64,000 nucleotides of DNA, taken from positions 124,001 through 188,000 of the forward strand of contig NZ_PQVH01000005.1 in assembly GCF_004661485.1 (NCBI RefSeq). The letters run 5' to 3'. A program made the position numbers and the translations under genes. The notes below the pieces were generated by a model that worked only from the letters and a program-made list of their open reading frames with translations, did no database searches and was not told the origin of the DNA. This DNA comes from Methylotenera oryzisoli. GTDB lineage: Bacteria > Pseudomonadota > Gammaproteobacteria > Burkholderiales > Methylophilaceae. Each line of letters begins with the position of its first letter. The first letter of the stretch is position 1. Shown here in pieces: positions 58,901-64,000 of this stretch.

Positions 58901-60349
58901 CGCGAGGCATTTTTAGGTGATGCACTGGAGTCTAAACCTGTTTTTGTAGGTGATCCAGTATTTAAATATAGTGAAAACAACTACCCTAGTGGCATAACTG
59001 CAGGCAGAGGCAGGACGGTATATATTGGTACCAATGACGGTATGCTGCATGCTTTTAATGCAGATACAGGCGAAGAGCGCTGGGCTTATGTGCCAAGTAT
59101 GGTGATTCCTAATATGTGGAAGTTGGCTGATAAGAACTACTCAACCATGCATACCAATTATGTGAATGGGGACACAGTTGTCGGTGATGTTTATGACGGG
59201 TCTACTTGGAAAAGCATTTTAGTCGGTGGCCTGAATGCGGGTGGCAAAGGATACTATGCTTTAGATATTACTAACCCAGAATCGCCAATTCTCTTATGGG
59301 AGTTTGGTAATACGGATTGCGAGGGTTGTACGCGTACCGATAATAATATGGGTTATAGCTATGGCAACCCCATTATTACGAAAACTCCTGAAAATAAATG
59401 GGTAGTGGTATTAACATCTGGATATAACAATGGCGGAGGCAGCGAAATTGGTAAAGGAGTGTTATATGTATTGAATGCCATGACTGGTGTTCCACTGGTT
59501 AGTCATATTAGTACTAGTGCTGGTGATAATGTAACGCCGAGTGGCTTGGCTGATATTTCTGCTTTGTCTGATGTTGCAGATGCGGATAAGGAATCTGTAG
59601 CGCATTGGATTTATGGCGGGGATTTATTAGGTAATCTGTGGCGTTTTGATATTGGCGCTACACCATCTAGCCCTAACCCTAAACTTGTGGCTATCTTAAA
59701 AGACCCACAAGGCAATAGACAGCCAATTACCGTGCGGCCAGAGCTAGGTAAGGTGGGAGAGTATCGCGTTGTATTTGTAGGGACGGGTAAGTATCTTGAG
59801 ATTAATGACTTGACTGATAAACAACAACAGACACTTTATGCAATTAAAGATAGCAATGGCCCTACTATTGATAACCCGCGTAATACTTTGGTTGAGCAAA
59901 CGCTTAGTGCACCTAGCAACACGCGTACAGGGTCAACTAATAATGTAGATATGACCAGCGGTGATGGCTGGTTTGTAAATTTCTACGTGCCTGCTGCCTC
60001 TGATACTACCACTGCGGCTGAGCGGCAAAATGTGGCAGGGCAGCTCGTTGCTGGCACGCTGTTGGTGCCGACGACGATACCATCTAATGCGGTTTGTAGC
60101 CCTGGCGGTTATAGTTACTTTAATTACTTTAGTTATGATACAGGCAAGCCGCCAAATCTATCCAGTGGATTGGTTTCTACAAAAACTAACGCACCTATAG
60201 TAGGGTTTAACGTGATGTATATTAAGGGTAAGCCAGTGGTTTCTGCCGTGACGGCAGATGCAAAATTTGAGCCAGTTAGCACGGAGTTTAGCAGTGGTAA
60301 TGCCCAGTTCCAAAGTAAACGGGCGATTTGGCGTGAATTGCTGGATTAA
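55961..60349 (+). CDS. pilY1: Type IV pilus tip protein PilY1
   Basis: A 1462-residue secreted adhesin/pilus-biogenesis factor. A signal peptide ends near VHAATVD (about residue 31). A von Willebrand A-like domain holds the MIDAS DNSGSMG (about residues 57-63). A serine/threonine-rich stretch about residues 310-455 (SSVSSGTTTVSSV, then ARRNALADAIVAKINSCSS) looks like an inserted domain. The C-terminal PilY1 beta-propeller spans about 950-1350: GRTVYIGTNDGMLHAFNADTG, GGKGYYALDIT, YGGDLLGNLWRFD and a DVADADKES stretch resembling the calcium loop. It is the last gene before a strong terminator. Confidence 0.95.
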   Translation: MKNYTQSLLTLFSIASWLLLGGLPTASVHAATVDLATVPLANATTTNVLPNLMFILDNSGSMGQDYTPDYISDIFNNPAPNDKNCRDSGDDGTSGSSGTLGTVYSGVVSGTTRVLDVCVVGDVPYMNSDMNSQYYNPAIRYTPGVNADGTTRGDQTTPTNVRTDSYNKQNTTQLLTSTNYVDLTTNYPDRVWCTKQNPTASELTNTSVCRKNSDYLYPDATYKYGRTSGLPDQKVTDSMLANVIKVSGAPYYYSVVPTEYCRESELVNCVLSSTPTTVAGVSYSFPAKSRWCSDTALTTCKSTRSGTYVYPRYVGATTVGVAAVGSFTVSSVSSGTTTVSSVTVNSVEIMGGTGTGCGTASSTSSGGGSARRNALADAIVAKINSCSSNPEYTAVSDGANSPKITITSTVAAGANGNGKVVVSGLSNSASVGSVVIASGGVTSTSTPPYTFTRTDIVSTTDSYPKSAARTDCGATCSYVKEMTNFANWYTYYRTRMQAMKTSASLAFKPIDNRYRVGFITIANQSSNYLPINKFDAGTGSQKEQWYTKLFGITPSSSTPLRSALSIVGRIYAGKKPVGSSDPVQYSCQQNFALLTTDGYWNTDADADVKDVAGTGQVGNKDGSGTALPMYEGKTASSSNSLADVAKYYYDTDLRTTGLSNCTGALGLDVCENNVFVSGTDNNPKQHMTTFTLGLGIDGTLMYSSDYKTATSGDFYNLKNGLGSPETVEWPKPVADTETAVDDLWHAAVNGQGTYFSAKDPAQLTKGLTEALSQINAKIGAGAAAATSTLNPVQGDNYAYLASYTTVKWTGNLESRTINTATGEVSESAEWSVEDIVTASCPSPSSIVAEPTSGSNIYYCVTPNASSCVDGSMDGTSCKVKVSAAKTGTGQIAAKAAAGTRQVWMNKGGALVSFDYTNMTPAQQSYFQQAYLAPKLSQWTSLDAVTQQPNAKEANLVNFLRGSITYEDRGTNTPVNRLFRYREAFLGDALESKPVFVGDPVFKYSENNYPSGITAGRGRTVYIGTNDGMLHAFNADTGEERWAYVPSMVIPNMWKLADKNYSTMHTNYVNGDTVVGDVYDGSTWKSILVGGLNAGGKGYYALDITNPESPILLWEFGNTDCEGCTRTDNNMGYSYGNPIITKTPENKWVVVLTSGYNNGGGSEIGKGVLYVLNAMTGVPLVSHISTSAGDNVTPSGLADISALSDVADADKESVAHWIYGGDLLGNLWRFDIGATPSSPNPKLVAILKDPQGNRQPITVRPELGKVGEYRVVFVGTGKYLEINDLTDKQQQTLYAIKDSNGPTIDNPRNTLVEQTLSAPSNTRTGSTNNVDMTSGDGWFVNFYVPAASDTTTAAERQNVAGQLVAGTLLVPTTIPSNAVCSPGGYSYFNYFSYDTGKPPNLSSGLVSTKTNAPIVGFNVMYIKGKPVVSAVTADAKFEPVSTEFSSGNAQFQSKRAIWRELLD

Positions 60350-60362
60350 GTAGTAATTGTTT

Positions 60363-60397
60363 AAAAATAAAGAGCGGTTTTACCGCTCTTTATTTTT
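60363..60397. terminator. Bidirectional terminator after pilY1
   Basis: AAAAATAAAGAGCGG (60363-60377) and its exact complement (60383-60397) form a 15-bp stem around TTTTA, with T-runs on both strands. It separates convergent pilY1 and the DUF3108 gene. Confidence 0.95.
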
Positions 60398-60402
60398 TAA
60401 TG

Positions 60403-61494
60403 CTACCAAGTGACATCAGGTTCTGGTAGTTTTAAAGCTGGTCTAGCATTAATACTTATGATCACCTGCTCAATCACACTGCCATTCTTTTCAGTCTTAC
60501 GGATTTTGATCGGTAGATTCTTGTAGTCTGTAGCTAGCCAGAGTTCTGTTTTTTCTTCACTATTTGCGCTAGCTTTGATTAAATGGATTGCATTTAATGC
60601 GCCAAGCTTTGAATAGATGATTTCTTCCCCCTCAAAACGGTAGTTGTAGTTACGCAATGTTTTGCCATTGGTCATGTTGATTGCGTTGGACTCCAGGGGT
60701 GCTGTGAACATGAACTGGTACATGAAACTTAATAAATCTTGTGTGCCGGCTTCTAATTTTTCGGTTTTCTCACCTTTTTCGGTGCGCATTGTTAATGTGC
60801 CGTCATCCCAGTGGAAATTAGCAGTTTGTGATTTTTTATTGCCATATCGATACGAGTAATAGCTTGGTTTTAAACCGCTTTCTGTCACGATGCCCTGACT
60901 CTCTTGTACTAGATTTTGAAAGAATAACGCTGTTATGCCTTGGGCTTCAATCGTACTTTTGATTGAATAACTGCTGGACTTGTCTATATTGAAGGTGATG
61001 CGTGCATTACCTACTATACTTTTACTCCCGCCTTGAAACACATCGAATTCTGTTTCTATATACTGTGGTGTAGTTGCCGCCGCCGCCGCCGCTTGCTCTG
61101 GGACTGATGATTCTGTAGGTGCAGGTACATCATTCTGCTTAACAGGTTCATGCTCAACTGGCGGCGGTGGTGTATCTATGTCGTCGTCTGCAGGAAAGTC
61201 AACTTCGTCTTCTCTTGACGTGTCGATGGTATCCACACGCTGATTAATTTCAGTACTTGCAATTTCAGTTTTTGTGGATTTGGGTCTAGGTACAACTTTT
61301 TCTATGGTTTTGCTGACCAAGGCGGGTGCGGGTGTTTGCTCTAGTTGCACATTGAGTGGCTGATGATCATTACCTAGTTCGGGCAGTGTGAAAGAGAGTT
61401 CGGATAAAAATGCCGTATGCAGTAGCAAAGACACTATCACAGCAGCTATAAAGGTTTTATGAGCTTTAGCATGTGATTTAATGGTATGAAACAT
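60403..61494 (-). CDS. DUF3108 domain protein with TonB-like N-terminus
   Basis: A 363-residue protein. The N-terminus has one membrane helix (IAAVIVSLLLHTAFLSEL) followed by a proline/acidic periplasmic stretch with TonB-like VEHEPVKQ. An alanine tract (EQAAAAAATT, about residue 133-142) comes from a run of GCC-type codons. Residues about 145-360 are the DUF3108 beta-rich domain: FDVFQGGSKSIVGNARITF, QESQGIVTESGLKPSYYSYR and LWLATDYKNLPIKIR. The function is not established. It is last in the gshB-apbE run, 8 bases after the Gx-family gene. Confidence 0.85.
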   Translation of the reverse strand: MFHTIKSHAKAHKTFIAAVIVSLLLHTAFLSELSFTLPELGNDHQPLNVQLEQTPAPALVSKTIEKVVPRPKSTKTEIASTEINQRVDTIDTSREDEVDFPADDDIDTPPPPVEHEPVKQNDVPAPTESSVPEQAAAAAATTPQYIETEFDVFQGGSKSIVGNARITFNIDKSSSYSIKSTIEAQGITALFFQNLVQESQGIVTESGLKPSYYSYRYGNKKSQTANFHWDDGTLTMRTEKGEKTEKLEAGTQDLLSFMYQFMFTAPLESNAINMTNGKTLRNYNYRFEGEEIIYSKLGALNAIHLIKASANSEEKTELWLATDYKNLPIKIRKTEKNGSVIEQVIISINARPALKLPEPDVTW

Positions 61495-61502
61495 TTGGTT
61501 AG

Positions 61503-62039
61503 CTAGTGTTGTTGGCTTCTAGGTGAGGTGTCTATGATAGATGTTTCATTATAGAGTAACTTGTGGGCAATGATGCCATTGATTAGCCCGAAAAACAGCG
61601 CAGCCATCGCAAAAATGGGGACTAAGTAAGCCACGCTGGCATGTGGAATCAACCATAGCCTTACAATCATCAATTGCCCTGCAATGTGGGCAAAGGCAGC
61701 AAGTATGCTTAATGATACCGGGCCGAAGTGCTTTTTCGGCAGGTGCATCCCTAACCACAATACACCAAGGCTCAGTAATGCCCCTGCCAGACTTAGTATA
61801 AACGTTGGCGATAGAAACTGCCCTAGTAGTAGGCTGCTGGCAAATACCCGCAGTATGCTCACCCACGCAGCACTGGCAAAGTCATATTTATATAATACAT
61901 ATAAGGTCACTATGTTTGCGATGCCCGGTTTGACACCTGGCAGCGGCGATGGAATCACGGCCTCTAGCATATGCAACGCAATAGCAAGGGCGGCTAGTTT
62001 GGCAATGCGATGGTCTTCTATGGAGGTCTGAATAAACAT
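61503..62039 (-). CDS. Gx-family (HepS component I-like) membrane protein
   Basis: A 178-residue integral membrane protein with about five helices, starting AKLAALAIALHMLEAVIPSPLPGVKPGIANIV (shown in part: PSPLPGVKPG), the signature of the Gx transporter/heptaprenyl-diphosphate-synthase component I family. The repeated glycine-x pattern continues in LLGQFLSPTFILSLAGALLS. The role is not established; the name reflects early annotation in Firmicutes. It follows the NusG-II gene and precedes the DUF3108 gene; apbE is two genes upstream. Confidence 0.85.
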   Translation of the reverse strand: MFIQTSIEDHRIAKLAALAIALHMLEAVIPSPLPGVKPGIANIVTLYVLYKYDFASAAWVSILRVFASSLLLGQFLSPTFILSLAGALLSLGVLWLGMHLPKKHFGPVSLSILAAFAHIAGQLMIVRLWLIPHASVAYLVPIFAMAALFFGLINGIIAHKLLYNETSIIDTSPRSQQH

Positions 62040-62078
62040 CGATTAGTCTATCTATGGATTTGCCGTGTAATGTCAGTG

Positions 62079-62477
62079 CTAATAGTTGAGCGAGTCATAG
62101 TGTTTTGCTTCACCAATCAGTTCTAAACTGAGTTGGTTAGGTAGGCATAGCGCGGCCTGCCCTGAGCGTGATAGCCAGCCTTGGTGTACGCAGTATTGAT
62201 TATGGCATGGTGATTTGGAGAATCTCGCTTTACCATTCATGATGCTGACGGTAGCGGGGCCGATGGCGCCGTCAACCTGAATGTCTCGTTGCTGGTTGAG
62301 GCTATATGTGCCATATATGGTGTCACCTAGCCGAATCTGTACACGGGTTGCCCCCTCGTGTGACCATAACTGTTGAAATAATACCACCACCAGAACAATG
62401 CCAGTGGTGACTACGCACCAATCACCAATTCGCATGAAACGAGTTTTGGTTTTAATGTTGTGCAGTAGCTTGGACAT
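62079..62477 (-). CDS. NusG domain II-containing protein
   Basis: A 132-residue protein with one N-terminal membrane helix (WCVVTTGIVLVVVLFQQLW) and a small periplasmic domain. The NusG-II signature ends SPCHNQYCVHQGWLSRSGQAALCLPN, with three cysteines. It overlaps apbE by 26 bases; a later ATG (62435, MRIGDW) would avoid most of it. Such proteins are often encoded with Gx-family and ApbE genes; a shared role in extracytoplasmic flavin or quinone redox is suggested but unproven. Confidence 0.85.
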   Translation of the reverse strand: MSKLLHNIKTKTRFMRIGDWCVVTTGIVLVVVLFQQLWSHEGATRVQIRLGDTIYGTYSLNQQRDIQVDGAIGPATVSIMNGKARFSKSPCHNQYCVHQGWLSRSGQAALCLPNQLSLELIGEAKHYDSLNY

Positions 62478-63555
62478 GCAAGTGCTTCTTAAAGTCTGCG
62501 TCTAGCCAGGTGAGCTTGGTTTGCAGTTCTGGAGTAACAAATGCCTGAGCGGCTTGATCGATCACCATGTAGTGTTGAATACCCAGAGAGGCTGCGATGG
62601 TTGATTTTTGTGCCAATGGTTCAATAAAAATCGGCTTGGATGCAACGTCAGATAACGTGCCAGCTTGTGTACTATGCACTGCTTGCGGCGGAATCAACAC
62701 GGTAACCGCCTGTGTGTGCTGTACTGGGTAGCCTGTGTGCGGGTCAATGATGTGGCAATAGCGTTTACCATCTAACATGAAATAGCGTTGATAATCACCA
62801 GAGGTGCCAATTGCCCAACCGTCTGCCAACTCCAGTGTGGCAATCGCTGCGGGTTTACGTGGGTGCTGTATACCTACGCGCCAGGGTGTATCTCCATGCT
62901 GACCCAGTGCGATGATATTGCCACCGATGTTGATGAGGGCATTGTGCACCCGTTGCTTGCGTAAGTAGTCGGCAGCCTGATCTAACGCATAACCTTTGGC
63001 ATAGCCGCCTAAATCCAGTTTTACATTCGGATTTTTGCTGTAGGCAGTATTATTTTTAATGACGATATCCGACATGCGCGGATTAGCCTTAACTAGGTTG
63101 CTTATATGCGCTTTATCTATATGCACCGCACTAAATTCATCACGCTGAAAGCCCCACGTGCCAATTAAATGGCCGATACTTGGGTTGAATAAGCCATTAG
63201 ACTGCTGCGATAACTTGGTTGCGTCGCGCAAAATCTCGGCCATGCGCGGGCTGATGTGTATGGGCTCTTCGCCGGAGGCGAAGGCGGCGTTGAGGGTGCC
63301 TAGTTCGTTGGCTGAATTATCTGTTGAAGGTTGCCATGCGTGTAACTGCACATGCAGGTGCTGAAAGTCTTGCAGGATATGATTGGTCAGTGCTTTGGCG
63401 CGTTCTTCAGGTTCGCCATAGATACTGATATCAACCAGCGTACCGAATACGTAGCTTTGGCTGTGGTAGAGCGCGGGTTGCTTGTAAGCAATGTATCCCC
63501 ATATTGCCAGGCAGCATGCTGCTACAATCAATAGGGGTTTCAATCCTTTACGCAT
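62452..63555 (-). CDS. apbE: FAD:protein FMN transferase ApbE
   Basis: It attaches FMN covalently to threonine/serine of extracytoplasmic redox proteins. The 367-residue product has a short membrane or lipoprotein signal (LLIVAACC; lipobox VAAC possible at residue 14). Motifs: VFGTLVDISIYG (FAD site), KLDLGGYAKGYALD (about residues 180-193), GTSGDYQRYF and the metal/FAD motif HIIDPHTGYPV (about 265-275). It starts immediately after gshB. No flavinylation target (NqrC/RnfG type) is in the window. Confidence 0.95.
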   Translation of the reverse strand: MRKGLKPLLIVAACCLAIWGYIAYKQPALYHSQSYVFGTLVDISIYGEPEERAKALTNHILQDFQHLHVQLHAWQPSTDNSANELGTLNAAFASGEEPIHISPRMAEILRDATKLSQQSNGLFNPSIGHLIGTWGFQRDEFSAVHIDKAHISNLVKANPRMSDIVIKNNTAYSKNPNVKLDLGGYAKGYALDQAADYLRKQRVHNALINIGGNIIALGQHGDTPWRVGIQHPRKPAAIATLELADGWAIGTSGDYQRYFMLDGKRYCHIIDPHTGYPVQHTQAVTVLIPPQAVHSTQAGTLSDVASKPIFIEPLAQKSTIAASLGIQHYMVIDQAAQAFVTPELQTKLTWLDADFKKHLHVQATAQH

Positions 63556-64000
63556 TTATTTTTGCTGTCGTTGCTCTAACGCATTGATAAAGATGCTAGC
63601 AGGATTACAGTCAGTTTGGTTGGCAATTTCCACCATCCCCGTGGGGCTGGTGACGTTGATTTCGGTGAGATGCTCTCCAATCACGTCTAAGCCGACCAAG
63701 AACAAACCTGCTTGTTTTAACACTTGACCAACGGTGGTCGCAATTTCACAGTCACGGTCCGTGAGCGGTTGTGTAACGCCAGTGCCGCCTGCCGCTAAAT
63801 TGCCGCGCGTCTCCCCCGCCATCGGAATCCGTGCCAGTGCATAAGGCAATGGCTCACCATCAATGACAATAATGCGCTTATCACCTTGCACAATCGCTGG
63901 CAGGTAACGTTGTGCCATCACGGTTTGCGTGCCAAACTGGGTAATGGTTTCTAGTATCACGCTGATATTGGGGTCTTGTAATGTCAGGCGAAAAATACTG
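63556..64000 (-). CDS. gshB: Glutathione synthetase GshB (5' end outside window)
   Basis: The frame is open to the right edge; only the C-terminal third is present. Reading from the edge gives [23 protein letters not shown], then [38 protein letters not shown] and [10 protein letters not shown], all characteristic of the ATP-grasp glutathione synthetase. It joins gamma-glutamylcysteine and glycine. gshA would be upstream off the edge. apbE follows directly at the stop. Confidence 0.95.
   Translation of the reverse strand, partial: SIFRLTLQDPNISVILETITQFGTQTVMAQRYLPAIVQGDKRIIVIDGEPLPYALARIPMAGETRGNLAAGGTGVTQPLTDRDCEIATTVGQVLKQAGLFLVGLDVIGEHLTEINVTSPTGMVEIANQTDCNPASIFINALEQRQQK

Overview
The window reads as an ordinary chromosomal segment of a betaproteobacterium of moderate GC content, most likely a methylotroph of the Methylophilaceae (Methylotenera/Methylophilus type). 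This is an inference from gene content and order: a 23-residue PqqA precursor, a TorF-type porin with GlnK-AmtB, UbiK next to a YifB/ComM ATPase, LptM next to LysA, and a minor pilin-PilY1 operon. No insertion sequence, integrase, phage gene, CRISPR array or rRNA operon was seen. Two genes are cut by the window edges: an outer-membrane protein on the left and gshB on the right.

Layout. 1-16.3 kb holds central metabolism: tRNA-Gly(CCC) directly ahead of thiD-thiE-hemL, then gltB-gltD (glutamate synthase), hemE, a dienelactone hydrolase, thiS-thiG, apaG and mltA. A stand-alone pqqA with its own terminator sits at 16.4 kb. 16.7-20.9 kb is a two-gene envelope locus: an LtaS-like sulfatase-fold transferase, and a glycosidase-like protein fused to an LPS-kinase-like domain. 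21-27.7 kb is a tight minus-strand cluster of an ArsR-type repressor, an Aas-like acyltransferase/acyl-ACP synthetase, an unrecognised exported protein, an amidohydrolase and an LplT-like transporter. A perfect 15-bp inverted repeat overlaps the repressor start. 28.7-34.4 kb is a tripartite RND efflux operon whose proteins look more like Bacteroidetes pumps than proteobacterial ones.

35-37.9 kb is a nitrogen operon (TorF-like porin, GlnK, AmtB) preceded by a consensus sigma-54 promoter. 38-52.5 kb is housekeeping: ubiK, yifB, metH, mpl, a TonB-like protein, a 2Fe-2S ferredoxin, a HIT hydrolase, nadA, nudB, ispH, purU, lysA, and the 40-residue lipoprotein gene lptM. 52.7-60.3 kb is the minor pilin operon pilE-fimT-pilV-pilW-pilX-pilY1. 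60.4-64 kb is a minus-strand run of gshB, apbE, a NusG-II protein, a Gx-family membrane protein and a DUF3108 protein.

How the genes work together. AmtB imports ammonium, GlnK gates it, and GltBD with glutamine synthetase (not in the window) assimilates it. hemL and hemE belong to heme synthesis. thiD, thiE, thiS and thiG belong to thiamine synthesis. metH and purU handle one-carbon folate units. The best candidates for something undescribed are the ArsR-controlled lipid cluster with its palindromic operator and unknown partner protein, the glycosidase-like/LPS-kinase fusion lacking the usual catalytic glutamate, and the structured non-TPP leader ahead of thiS.
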